Assembly: GCF_019320115.1 (NCBI RefSeq) | Contig: NC_089587.1 | Location: forward strand, 85,360,384 to 85,424,383 | DNA length: 64,000 nt | Direction of reading: 5' to 3' | Origin: Miscanthus floridulus | Lineage: Eukaryota; Streptophyta; Magnoliopsida; Poales; Poaceae | Part shown: positions 31,980 to 44,300 of the stretch, piece by piece | Numbering within the stretch: the stretch's first letter is position 1 | Layout of the letters: every line of letters starts with the position of its first letter | Translations under genes and position numbers: made by a program | The notes under the pieces: model-generated | Database searches by the model: none | The model's input: the letters and a program-made list of their open reading frames with translations, nothing else | Told to the model about the DNA's origin: nothing

Positions 31980-32896
31980 ATGGCCGGCAACATCATCATT
32001 GTTGAGGCAGACCCTTGGGATCCGTCGGATGTCACCGAGGAGATGCTCCAGTCACTTGTCGACGGTGGACTCCTCCGCCCGGTGACAGACCCTAGTAGGC
32101 CAGAGTGGATTGCTCCGTACGGCGAGCAGGAGCCGAGGCCCCATGACGGCTACGTCGTGAGCTTCATCTCCTTCCACGAGCGTGGCCTCGGTGTCTCGGC
32201 GAACCGGTTCATGCGGGCGCTCCCACACTACTACGGCGTGGAGCTCCACAATTTTAATCCCAACTCCATCGCTCAGGCGGCTATCTTCGTTGCCGTCTGC
32301 GAGGGGTATTTGGGGATCGCTCCCATTGGGAGTTGTGGCTCCACCTATTCCGGGCGGGGCATACTACCAAGCCGATGGGCACGTCGGGTAAGAGGAAGGC
32401 ATCGAGGGCCGGAGGCTGCACTCTCCAAGTGCGCTAGGACCGCCTGCACCTCTACATCCCGGCCCAACTCGCGTCCTTCAACCGCCGATGGTACACGAGT
32501 TGGTTTTACCTCCGCAACGACGACGGAGGACTTCCCCCCTATACTGGGCGGATTGTGGGGAGTTGCCCAGAGAAATGGAAGTGGGGTGTCCCGAAGATCG
32601 ACCAGCCCAAGCTGGAGCCGCTCCTGGAGGGGCTGGCGAGGCTGCGGGGCCATGGCCTCACCGTCACTGTGGTCGTGGCTGCCTTCCACCGCTGGAGGGT
32701 GCTGCCGCTGATGGCTCGGCGGCGGCGGCTGTTCGAGATGAGGCCGGGTGAGCCCGTTGAAGGCACCCGGATGTCCTTCTCCGCCCTCTCCGACGAGGAA
32801 ATTCTCCGTCGGGTGGGGGAGACGGTAGATGTGAAGTTGAGGGGCGGCAACCTGACCCCCTTCGTGATGCGACCGTCATGGAGGTTCCTTTCACTG
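31980..32896 (+). pseudogene. Antisense ORF exon 1: putative gypsy-type transposon domain
   Basis: ATG at 31980 in good context (CACCCATGGCC). The first 115 residues and the part after 32325 together match the 'putative gypsy type transposon' domain (PF04195, Transposase_28) of plant Tat-like elements, with motifs VVSFISFHERG, RFMRALPHYYGVELHNFNPN and WKWGVPKIDQP. The domain name is historical and its biochemical role is unknown. One base appears to be missing at about 32324, shifting the frame, and a TAG follows at about 32436. The exon would end at CTG/GTAAGT (32897). Its strand is opposite to gag-pol. Confidence 0.75.
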
Positions 32897-32981
32897 GTAA
32901 GTCGATTGCCATTGTAGCCTCTGAGCCTCCTTAATCTCCCCTTATCCCTTGTTTCCTTATGCGCATTTGTCGTTCCTTCAG

Positions 32982-33607
32982 GAGATGAGGGACGTGCGCT
33001 CCTCTCCACCGCCCGTTCCCGAGGACACGGGGCGGCGGGCGATCAACCGTGCTCACGCCGATGCGCAGAAGAAGCGAAAGGATGCTAAGGCAGTGAAGCG
33101 CACGAAGCACATCCTTGCGCGTGAGGCATTGGATAAGCGCCGCCGTCAGCAATAGAAGGATGGTCTCCCATTGGAGGAATCCCCGTCGACGTCATTGTCG
33201 ATGGAGGCCTCGAACGGGAACGACAAGGGCGAGGGAGGGCGAGGTCTCCTAGACCACCTTCCTGACGTCATGGAGGTGGCACCCAGGGCGTCGGCAAGCA
33301 GCCCGGCACCCCCGGGAAGGGGAGGAGAAGCGGACCCGGGGCCGGCGGTTGCCCGCTCCGGGGCCGAGGCCGACACGCCCGAGGCACGGGCGTTAGGCAA
33401 ACGCGCCATCAGCCTGGTAAGCTCGGCGGCCACGACGGAGTAGGTGGCGGTGGAGGCGATGCTACCGCCCCTGCAGAGGACCGAAGGGGCGCCGGGGTCC
33501 ACTGAGGACCGACCGGTGTCGATGGATACGGATGCGACGCCACTGCCGCCGCCTTCGCCATTGTGGATGAGGTTTGCTGTGGCGATGCGGGGGCCGCCCC
33601 GTTCAAA
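32982..33607 (+). pseudogene. Antisense ORF exon 2
   Basis: Follows an 85-bp intron (GTAAGT at 32897, CTTCAG at 32981). Encodes a basic lysine/arginine segment (ADAQKKRKDAKAVKRTK), one TAG near 33152, then a low-complexity Ala/Pro/Gly/Glu region. It ends at AAA/GTAAGT (33608). The second intron is 83 bp, with a pyrimidine-rich acceptor TTTTCTTTAG at 33690. Confidence 0.7.
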
Positions 33608-33690
33608 GTAAGTGTATTTTTGGCAGGGTCATAGTGTCTTCCGTTCGCTTTTTTGGTCTCGCGCTGACCCTGAAGGTTAATTTTCTTTAG

Positions 33691-33843
33691 TCGGAAGCGG
33701 CCTGCGGACGACCTCCCCTTGGCACCCCTTAAGGCGCTTAAGGCGAGCCCCGGCTCCTCCGCCCACTGGGTGGCGGAAGCACAAGCCGCTATCCAACGTG
33801 GCGCGGCATCGGCGAGGGTCGACCCAAAGGGACCGGCCACCCA
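33691..33843 (+). pseudogene. Antisense ORF exon 3, left part (split by LARD)
   Basis: Encodes an arginine/proline-rich segment ending in VDPKGPA before the LARD LTR at 33844. The reading frame resumes after the duplicated target site at 48717 (QGGVAEAAP). A second copy of this half-exon occurs at 41387-41539 inside the LARD duplication. Confidence 0.7.
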
Positions 33844-36800
33844 TGTAACACCCTAGGTGTTTGTCACCAGTTAAACAATGAGTTTGAGCTCAAACATGGC
33901 AAGTTAGGTGGCGATGAATATGTGAAAGCCGAATCTATTAACAGGAGCCCAACCTAAGCTTGGATTTCACCTTTGCTCACCTATAGACCCTTTTCAAGAT
34001 ATATGCTTGGGTGGTGTGTTTGGGATATATTCATGTGTCGCACATCAATACCCATCTATATTGGGCACTGGAAAAGTTTCATGAAGTTTGGAATTAAAAA
34101 GTCACATGAAATGATAAGTTATATCCTTGTTGGAATGGTTTTACTAAGTGCTTGAATTGCACTATTAAGCGAATGGAAATATAGGTCATCAACCAAACCT
34201 TGCAACCTTGCCAAAATGACTCTAGATGAACTCTACAACAAAAGTCATGAAAGGTTCATGTTGAGCAAATGCCAAGAAAATGTCTCAATTGGACTAAAAC
34301 CATAGTTTAAAGCTTTATCATGATGCCACTCTAATCATAGTGGAACCTGGTCCTATTTACCAAATATGATGTTGCGCCTTAAATAAAAGTTGTAGACCAT
34401 ATCACAGGGAACAAACTTTGTTTAATGTCCCAGAGCTAATTCTGAACCTAGCTTGGTCAAATCAAGCTCACGAAATTGAATCCAGTACTGTTTTGAAGCT
34501 TCAAAAATTGGCTAAGTCTGGAATGACTGAAATTCGTGATTTCCGTTTCCATGTACCTGCCTTTGGTGATTTTTAGTTTGCAAACCGTGTCGAACTTGGC
34601 CAAACTTATTTAAGCAAAGTTGTCGTCCTCATGTAGCTCTACGACACCGTGCAATTGGTTTGGTTTTTCGTCACTCCGTTTATGAGTTAGAAGAGGGTGA
34701 AGAATGCAGTTTCAGTCGACTTGAAACTGAAACTCAGGATTCAGTTTCAGGTAGCCTACTTTGCAGCCTTTTGTCTCTCAAAATAGGCCGAATCAATCCT
34801 AGGTCCCTTAATCAAAGTTGTTGTACTCATGTAGCTCTATCATACGGTCTAATTGGTTGATCAAATTACTAATCGTTTCGAGAGATATGGAGGGGAGAAA
34901 ATCGAACTTCAGTCGTAAGTTTGAGGTGGTATTACATTTTTGAATCTTCAGAACAGAAGCATGGCCGACCGGCCGCAGCGCTTCACCGCCGCGTGGCCCG
35001 ACGCTCTCTTGCATGCCCACCACGTCGCCGCGCACGTCGATTTAGAGAGCCCGAGCTTCATTCACTCGCCCCTCTGCCTCCCTTGTTGTCTCCGGCTCGC
35101 TCTCCACTCGCTCTCTCGCTCTCTAGCCGCTCGCAGTCGCCGCTTGCCGGCCATGGCAAACAGCCGCGCGCCCGCAGGCGCTGTGCGGCCAGGCGGCCAG
35201 GGGCAGCCGCGGCCCTAGCTGCGGCCGTCCGTGGGTGTGCCTCGCCACCTCGACGCAGCCGTGACTCCTCCCCGCTGCCACCGGCCGTTTCCGTCACCAT
35301 GGCCGCCACCACCGGAGCCGCAGTTCGCCGCAGGCTCCTGTGCTCGTGGTCAGGCCACCATGGGCAAGCTTCTGCCGAGCGAAGCAGCCCTACGAGTGCG
35401 CGCGGGCCTCCCGGTGCTCCGCCGCTGCTCCACCATCGTCGAAGAGCCCCCTACGACCGTCACCGACGAGCCACAGTGCCTCCTCTGCTTCCTAATCCCG
35501 TCAAGGACTGTTTACTAGAATTCGACGTAAGTCAGGGGCCTAGCTGCAATGTCATTGACTCAAGTGAATAGTGCTTCCAAGGACTTATTTGTTGTAAATC
35601 GGGTAAAACTTTGAAACTTCATAGTAAATCATAGGAAATTCGTAAATTAGCAAATGAGGACTTTTTGGAATCCTTGTGAAATTCTCTATGCACTAGATCT
35701 ATAATATATCAGGTTTTAGTTTAAAGTTTTAGCTGTAAAAATGGATTTGTGCAGTCAGGGTTTGAATGCTAGTCTTACTTGTTTTTTTTATAACTGCAGT
35801 TGATGTGCTCAAATAAATGTGAAATTTTTGTGGAGTGCTACTAAGGTGATTGTTGTTGTCTGGTAAAAATTTCATGAGTTTAGGATTTATAGTTTAAGAG
35901 TTATAAAAATAACAAATGCCCTATTTTGATTTGCTCCTATTCTGAACAGTTCTGCATGTTTGAATTAATTGGCTCAGTTAAGTTATGAATCATGATTTGA
36001 TGACAATACATGAGTTTTAGTACTTTTCTTAAGCTTTCCAAAAAGTTAAATATCATGATTTTTGGCTAAGTAGATCTTGAGTTATACTTGCTTAAATCTC
36101 TGTGGCTGTTTCTGCCCAAACCCAGACAGGGTTTCCTTGTTCTTACTGGGGGAGCCTTCTTAGTAGTAGAATTAGCTTTAGGTGTTTACAACAAAGTTGT
36201 TTAGAATTTGCTAAGCTTTCTAAAGAGTCTAGAACCACATTTATTGGACGTGTATAACTCCATTTATAGCTGTTTAAAGTGGCATGTCAGTTTCTGTCTA
36301 TGTTTTGGACAGAACTGCAATTATTGGATTAATTGACCCTTCTAACTGTAGAATCATCTTAATATGAGAATAAGAAAGTTGTAGGTAACTTCCTAAGCCT
36401 TTCAAAAAGTTACGGTTCATGTTTGTTGGAGGTCTAGAACTCCAGTTATGCTTCTCTGAAGATGCTATCAGTTTTCTATACCACTGCTGTTGGGCTGGAT
36501 TTGCAGTTTTGCTTGTGCAATTATTTTCGTGATGTAAATGATGTTTGATATGGTGGTAGTGAATACAAAAGTTGTAGCAAATTTCATAATATTGCTTGTG
36601 TTCAAATTTTAAGACCATAGGCCTGATAGTTTAGGAGTTACATGACTTTTAAGTCCTCTATCAAGTTTTGATTTTATTCTGAGCAGATCTGAAAGATGCT
36701 AGTGTTTGATCTAGTTAGGATTTGAATGAGTTTTTGGTGATAATAACAAAGTTGTAGATAATTCATGTATCTAGATTCTGTTAAAATTTGGTGGTATTTG

Positions 36801-38952
36801 GCCAAGTAGTTTGTGAGTTATGCCTGTTTAAAGTTGAGTTACAGAATTGATTACTCTCTGTCTTGTTTAGACCAGTTTCTGTAAATGTGTATATTTGACT
36901 TAGTTAACTTGAGAATCATGCTAAGATGATTAAATATGAATTGTAGATAATTTCATAAGATTTCCAGAATGTCTTCTTGCAAGTCATTTGGCTTTGTGTA
37001 ACTCCAGTTATAGCTAAATCTTGTAGCTGCTATTTGCATGTCCAGAAATTGACAGATTCCCATTTTTTTTGTTTGCTTGTATATTGCTAAGTGTGGCTCA
37101 TACCTTTGATGATGGTTGAGTTAGAGTACCTGAGATCTTGGGAAACTTGTGTCATGCTTGGTGTTGACATCGTCTTTGCTATCGTGGCATGATAAATTGT
37201 GCGATATTTATAGTAAGTAATGTGAAGTGCTTGTGCATGTTAATGTAACCTTGTGCTTGTCTTACTTACTGCATGCGATGCATTGCCTATTGCACTTCTA
37301 TGTATTCATACACCTGCATCTTGCATCTCATTTAGGTACGCTAGATAAACCATGTGAAGGATGTGATGTGGAGTCAAACCCGAAGATGAAAGGACTAAGC
37401 AAGTGCTAGGGCCGGAGATGTCACCAAGTCGGTGCGAGCTAACTGAACTGACTTGTGTCGGATCCCAGGCAAGCCCCGGAGCATTATAAGTCTCCCAGTA
37501 ATTTACAAATGTTTACTTACGTATTTATGATTGATGCATTAGGTTATAAGAGTTGAATGAAACCACTTGATGCATGTACACTCCTTGTCCAGATATTAAC
37601 CCTTTAACCGGTATAGGTCCAGGATCGAATATATGCTTAGCCATGCTTAGACCGGTAGAAGTCGGGTGATGTCCTGTCACCTGCGAGATATAGGTGGATA
37701 CCGGAGCACGGTTGGCTATATCTGCTATCGTGGAATAGAACCATGTGGTAAAAGTAAATCGAGACCGGACGGGAAGTCGATAGAGAAGCAACAAGACATG
37801 AAGGTCTTGGGTGTGGATTTATCCCCATCTGTGTCGATTAAGGACCGTACCGTTGTTGGCGCTTCTGACAAGATTGAACGCATGCCTCTCACTTAGCTGG
37901 CCAGATAACTCGTTCCGACCGCGAAGCCGAGTAATTCAACTCAGGCCGGGAACCGTTCTGTTGTGCGCTCCTTCCGGGGAACAATCAGACTGAGCCCAAG
38001 GGCTGGCTTGGCCTGAGCATCCTGACATCTGGTGTTCTAGATTGTGCGGCGCGGTACGGACCCGCGAAATGTGTACCTGAGTTGTACCAAAGGTGACCTA
38101 AGACTATCGTGGTTGATAGATCTGGGTTTGTGTTAGGAATAAATTCCCAGCTGGTTGAAATCGATTCGAATCGCCGTCTCTCCCGGATAGTGAGAAACTT
38201 GGCTAGTCCCAACATCGTAGTAATTGGATTATGGAATGTGATGGTTCGGATAAACATGGAATTACTATACCTGCTATGGTTACTATTGTATGCTCTAAAA
38301 AGATATACCACATGTTTGGCACAGGATAGTTGCTAATCTAGAGATGGATAGTTCTAATTAACTTGATGACAGAATTATAATTGTATAATTGAGTTAATCG
38401 CTTTTTATGCAAAATGTTGTCAAGCTACCTCCACTTATAAAGCCTTGCATACTCCTTGGAGTCAATTTTATTTCTAGTTTATGACGGGTAAGTCTAGCTG
38501 AGTACATTCGAGTACTCAGGGTTTATCCCACCATGTTGCAGGTGAGGTTTCGGCCTGTTGAAGATGGTGGCTAACCGCCGGTGGGCTCGGTGACTCTATA
38601 TTTATTCTCATCTATATGCTTTTATCTGAGGATGTCACTTATGCTAGCAATGTATTTGGAACTCATATTAATAAAATCCTTCGAAAGCAATGTTGTTTTC
38701 ACTAATCGGTTTTGAAATTCAAACTTGTATTATTATTTACGAACCTATTCGTAATATTATTTCCGCTGCAACTCTGTGTATGTGATGTGTATTTGCTTAA
38801 TCATGCGATCTTGGTTGTGATGTTGATTTACCGAGGTCCTGCGTGACACTCGGCGGACTACCGGGTTTATATAAGTGAGAGTATGCGCGTGTCAACGTGT
38901 TAAGCGGGGACAGCCATACTTGATCTTGTATAAATTGGGCGGTTCTGTCACA
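33844..38952 (+). repeat. LARD 5' LTR (copy 1), 5,109 bp
   Basis: TGTAACACCCTAGGTG to GGTTCTGTCACA. AT-rich except for a GC-rich island at about 34950-35520. Contains a perfect 8-bp stem inverted repeat CTGAGTAC...GTACTCAG (38498-38519) and an AATAAAATCC polyadenylation-like site near 38670. Confidence 0.88.
34921..35571 (+). other. GC-rich island with 216-codon open frame inside the LARD LTR
   Basis: The frame is open in both LTR copies (42617-43267 in copy 2), but the two translations differ mostly by amino-acid changes (Arg to Cys, Ala to Val, Arg to His and similar), so there is no sign of protein-level constraint. A shorter overlapping frame (ATG at 34962) and one ATG within GCCGGCCATGGCAAACAGC are also present. 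A splice-donor-like GACGTAAGT follows at 35524. The island is probably the transcribed leader of the element rather than a gene. Confidence 0.5.
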
Positions 38953-38966
38953 GCTGGTATCAGAGA
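38953..38966 (+). other. Primer-binding site of the LARD (copy 1)
   Basis: GCTGGTATCAGAGAG follows the LTR directly and matches the initiator methionine tRNA complement (TGGTATCAGAG). An identical site is at 46649-46662 in copy 2. No primer site follows the third, truncated LTR, where flanking exon sequence begins instead. Confidence 0.88.
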
Positions 38967-41327
38967 GAGATTAAGCATAATACTGTCATGTACTTAGTTT
39001 TCAAAACAAAGTTTTGTTTTAAAAAGCCTATTTTGACTAAAATTTTAGCTACAGGCAAATTTGTCAAAACTAATTTACAACACTATGCTAGCGACATCCT
39101 CCTTTATGCCCAGTTAAGGACTATTAGGTGGCTATCTAAGTACTAACTTTGGAGGATGTACTTTATTGCAATTTTTACTTTCGTCGTCCATACGGCGTGC
39201 TATTGTATGGATGCCGTTCACTTGAATGGTAATGTCTGGATCAATTGCCTCTACGCCTAGGTAAGTGTGAGTTGTGAGAGCCTGACAGTCCAACTGTCGG
39301 TCTAGGGAAGAGTTAGCTATGGTTACTGGAATATTTACATGTTACACATATGTATATATGAAGGTAATTAATTGCGGGTATATTTATCAGGGTAGCTATG
39401 GATATCAAAGTATATACATCTAGGGATGTGTATATGGAGAGTATCTTAGTTTACCGCTTTCATTGTGTGCTTATTTATCTCTTGTGGGGATGGGCTGCAA
39501 TGAGTTTGCCTGCAGGTATGCTAACCATGAATGCGTAGATTGAATGTGGCTGACGACTAACTATATATAGAGAGAGTACGTTTTATGCCACCGACATAGA
39601 ACGTGATTGCCGCCTTAGGCTGGCAATTTTGTGAGGACGAATAGGACGAGCATGCATCATGATTGTGCTTGTGCATAAATATGCTTCCCTCACCTTGATC
39701 TAATACGAAGTAACTTGTGATCAATGTGATGTTACTATCTTCCCTATGTGAAGATAGATAAAATGCCTTGTACCATGTCGCTTGAATAGCTGTGCTTGAA
39801 GATAGGATGTGATTAGCTTTGCTTTGTATGTTTGCTTCCAAAGGAAATAGATGACAAGATGATAGTTAGCAAAAAGTTCACCTCTTTGAAAACTAAATTG
39901 CTTAATGTAGGTAAAACTTGTTTTGTAGAGATATCCACCTACTCAGTAAAAAGGAAATAACAGACAATAGTACCTTACCATCATGTTTTACATGATATGT
40001 GTAGTAGTGTTGCTGTAGGTGACTACTTGTTAGGTGCGAGCTTTGTGCTTAATAATCGTCATTTAAGCTAATTGGATTGAGTGTTTCGAAAGGCGTGTTT
40101 AAGGCTAGGATGTAGGTGTGGATGCTCGTTATCTAGGTAGTGCCGTAGCTGTCACTCTTTTGTCCTCGGTAAGCATACGAGTGTTGAAGAGCGCTATCCT
40201 AGAACGGCGTCTAAGTTTTGATAATTTCTTGGTTGTCGTCTCCCATTTAAGTTCTCTTTTAGGAGCCTGAGCCGGTGCACGTGATTGCTAGCCATTGAAC
40301 GTTGCGTTACGAAGATCTTTATCCATGCCTTTGCTTGACCTTAGGCCCAAGTTTTGTTCTCTTGAACGCTTACATGTGTCGTGGTTGTCCCGCTCTTGTG
40401 TGGAAGGACCTTGCTCCAAAATCCTTGTCGGACTTCATTGCTCCTTCTCCTACAGATGATCTGGTGCAATACTAACCGCTATCTACTCTGGCTTTGGAAC
40501 CTTTTCCTAGCAGATCATGTCGTTGCTTTATCCACTGAATCCTTAGTCAGTGCCTTGGCTCTGTCCCTCGAATCTCATTTGTTTTGTCTCCAACACTCTC
40601 AAGTCTGTGGACAATTATCCGTCTTGATCCCATGTTGCAGCGCGGGAAGGCCAAATCCTGTGGTCATCTTTACCTGGCAATCACTTTAGGGGACAAGGCG
40701 TATATGGAAATTTTGCAAGAGTCCCCTGCTTAGCTGTCTTTGGCATTTAGGCTATGTTCTCTTGCGCGGTGTTTTGATCTGCGGATCCCCTACTTGTTGA
40801 CTTCTAACCTTGTGACTACCTTTGTTTGCTATCCCTCCTTCGCATAATGCTTGCACCTATGCAACCAAATTTGTGCTACGTGAGAATGCTTGTGGGTTGT
40901 ATGTTCAGTAATGGTGCCACGATTAGCGATCTATGGTGCCGCGACGAAATCGAGGGCATCCTGTGGACTGCAGCCACAAGGTTGTGCTGCTCGGCACGCG
41001 CATGTATCAAAGTTTCTAGTCATGATCCATTATAGAACTGCTCCGATGTGTTATTTTCACGTGAGCTCCTCCTTGGTTATCTCTCCTTATCATATCAAAA
41101 GATCTGTATGTCGAACCAGATACAATAGGACTTCCTTCTGGAGTCATCCAAAGGATAACCTTTGAAGAACAGGTCACTGATAAGAACATTAATAGACTAC
41201 AAGAGATGGTAGACAAGTGACTCTACTAGCCTATCCCTGTAATGACGTCGATCATCTAGTGAGCAACTTATGTCATTCTCGTTGGATTAGAAAGGAAGCT
41301 TCAATGTCCAATGTAGTTCAACAAAGC
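38967..41327 (+). other. LARD interior, copy 1
   Basis: 2.4 kb with no recognisable Gag or Pol homology; the longest frame (102 codons at 40381) has no domain. Composition is similar to the LTR. The natural 3' end and polypurine tract are missing because the segment is cut by the duplication junction. Confidence 0.7.
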
Positions 41328-44300
41328 TAGTGTCTTCCGTTCGCTTTTTTGGTCTCGCGCTGACCCTGAAGGTTAATTTTCTTTAGTCGGAAGCGGCCTA
41401 CGGACGACCTCCCCTTGGCACCCCTTAAGGCGCTTAAGGCGAGCCCCGGCTCCTCCGCCCACTGGGTGGCGGAAGCACAAGCCGCTATCCAACGTGGCGC
41501 GGCATCAGCGAGGGTCGACCCAAAGGGACCGGCCGCCCATGTAACACCCTAGGTGTTTGTCACCAGTTAAACAATGAGTTTGAGCTCAAACATAGCAAGT
41601 TAGGTGGCGATGAATATGTGAAAGCCGAATCTATTAACAGGAGCCCAACCTAAGCTTGGATTTCACCTTTGCTCACCTATAGACCCTTTTCAAGATATAT
41701 GCTTGGGTGGTGTGTTTGGGATATATTCATGTGTCACACATCAATACCCATCTATATTGGGCACTGGAAAAGTTTCATGAAGTTTGGAATTAAAAAGTCA
41801 CATGAAATGATAAGTTATATCCTTGTTGGAATGGTTTTACTAAGTGCTTGAATTGCACTATTAAGCGAATGGAAATATAGGTCATCAACCAAACCTTGCA
41901 ACCTTGCCAAAATGACTCTAGATGAACTCTACAACAAAAGTCATGAAAGGTTCATGTTGAGCAAATGCTAAGAAAATGTCTCAATTGGACTAAAACCATA
42001 GTTTAAAGCTTTATCATGATGCCACTCTAATCATAGTGGAACCTGGTCTTATTTACCAAATATGATGTTGCGCCTTAAATAAAAGTTGTAGACCATATCA
42101 CGGGGAACAAACTTTGTTTAATGTCCCAGAGCTAATTCTGAACCTAGCTTGGTCAAATCAAGCTCACGAAATTGAATCCAATACTGTTTTGAAGCTTCAA
42201 AAATTGGCTAAGTCTGGAATGACTGAAATTCGTGATTTCCGTTTCCATGTACCTGCCTTTGGTGATTTTTAGTTTGCAAACCGTGTCGAACTTGGCCAAA
42301 CTTATTTAAGCAAAGTTGTCGTCCTCATGTAGCTCTATGACACCATGCAATTGGTTTGGTTTTTCGTCACTCCGTTTATGAGTTAGAAGAGGGTGAAGAA
42401 TGCAGTTTCAGTCGACTTGAAACTGAAACTCAGGATTCAGTTTCAGGTAGCCTACTTTGCAGCCTTTTGTCTCTCAAAATAGGCCGAATCAATCCTAGGT
42501 CCCTTAATCAAAGTTGTTGTACTCATGTAGCTCTGTCATACGGTCTAATTGGTTGATCAAATTACTAATCGTTTCGAGAGATATAGAGGGGAGAAAATCG
42601 AACTTCAGTCGTAAGTTTGAGGTGGTATTACATTTTTGAATCTTCAGAACAGAAGCATGGCCGACCGGCCGCAGCGCTTCACCGCTGCGTGGCCCGACGC
42701 TCTCTCGCATGCCCACCACGTCGCCGCGCACGTCGATTTAGAGAGCCCGAGCTTCATTCACTCGCCCCTCTGCCTCCCTTGTTGTCTCCGGCTCACTCTC
42801 CACTCGCTCTCTCGCTCTCCAGCCGCTCGCAGTCGCCGCTTGCTGGCCATGGCAAACAGCCGCGCGCCCGCAGGCGCTGTGCGGCTAGGCGGCCAGGGGC
42901 AGCCGTGGCCCTAGCTGCGGCCGTCCGTGGGTGTGCCTCGCCACCTCGACGCAGCCGTGTCTCCTCCCCGCTGCCACCGGCTGTTTCCGTCACCATGGCC
43001 GCCACCACCGGAGCCGCAGTTCGCCGCAGGCTCCTGTGCTCGTGGTCAGGCCACCATGGGCAAGCTTCTGCCGAGCGAAGCAGCCCTACGAGTGCGCGCG
43101 GGCCTCCCGGTGCTCCGCCGCTGCTCCACCATCGCCGAAGAGCCCCCTACGACCGTCACCGACGAGCCACAGTGCCTCCTCTGCTTCCTAATCCCGTCAA
43201 GGACTGTTTACTAGAATTCGACGTAAGTCAGGGGCCTAGCTGCAATGTCATTGACTCAAGTGAATAGTGCTTCCGAGGACTTATTTGTTGTAAATCGGGT
43301 AAAACTTTGAAACTTCATAGTAAATCATAGGAAATTCATAAATTAGCAAATGAGGACTTTTTGGAATCCTTGTGAAATTCTCTATGCACTAGATCTATAA
43401 TATGTCAGGTTTTAGTTTAAAGTTTTAGCTGTAAAAATGGATTTGTGCAGTCAGGGTTTGAATGCTAGTCTTACTTGTTTTTTTTATAACTGCAGTTGAT
43501 GTGCTCAAATAAATGTGAAATTTTTGTGGAGTGCTACTAAGGTGATTGTTGTTGTCTGGTAAAAATTTCATGAGTTTAGGATTTATAGTTTAAGAGTTAT
43601 AAAAATAACAAATGCCCTGTTTTGATTTGCTCCTATTCTGAACAGTTCTGCATGTTTGAATTAATTGGCTCAGTTAAGTTATGAATCATGATTTGATGAC
43701 AATACATGAGTTTTAGTACTTTTCTTAAGCTTTCCAAAAAGTTAAATATCATGATTTTTGGCTAAGTAGATCTTGAGTTATACTTGCTTAAATCTCTGTG
43801 GCTGTTTCTGCCCAAACCCAGACAGGGTTTCCTTGTTCTTACTGGGGGAGCCTTCTTAGTAGTAGAATTAGCTTTAGGTGTTTACAACAAAGTTGTTTAG
43901 AATTTGCTAAGCTTTCTAAAGAGTCTAGAACCACATTTATTGGACGTGTATAACTCCATTTATAGCTGTTTAAAGTGGCATGTCAGTTTCTGTCTATGTT
44001 TTGGACAGAACTGCAATTATTGGATTAATTGACCCTTCTAACTGTAGAATCATCTTAATATGAGAATAAGAAAGTTGTAGGTAACTTCCTAAGACTTTCA
44101 AAAAGTTATGGTTCATGTTTGTTGGAGGTCTAGAACTCCAGTTATGCTTCTCTGAAGATGCTATCAGTTTTCTATACCACTGCTGTTGGGCTGGATTTGC
44201 AGTTTTGCTTGTGCAATTATTTTCGTGATGTAAATGATGTTTGATATGGTGGTAGTGAATACAAAAGTTGTAGAAAATTTCATAATATTGCTTGTGTTCA

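Larger units (their letters stand above)
33632..41327 (+). repeat. Tandem duplication unit, copy 1 (7,696 bp)
   Basis: Begins inside intron 2/exon 3 of the antisense ORF (TAGTGTCTTCCGTTCGC) and ends in the LARD interior. Every landmark recurs exactly 7,696 bp downstream. The junction at 41327/41328 shows no inserted bases. Confidence 0.92.

Noticed and set aside
34921..35571. 216-codon ORF in the LARD LTR considered as a gene
   Set aside because: Differences between the two copies are mostly amino-acid changes, the translation is low-complexity, and it lies wholly inside an LTR. It is listed as an island, not a gene.
33844..41327. A simple full-length LTR element bounded by the two 5.1-kb LTR copies
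   Set aside because: The DNA before the second LTR is host exon sequence with its target site, not a polypurine tract. The two LTRs are duplicates of the same 5' LTR rather than a 5'/3' pair.
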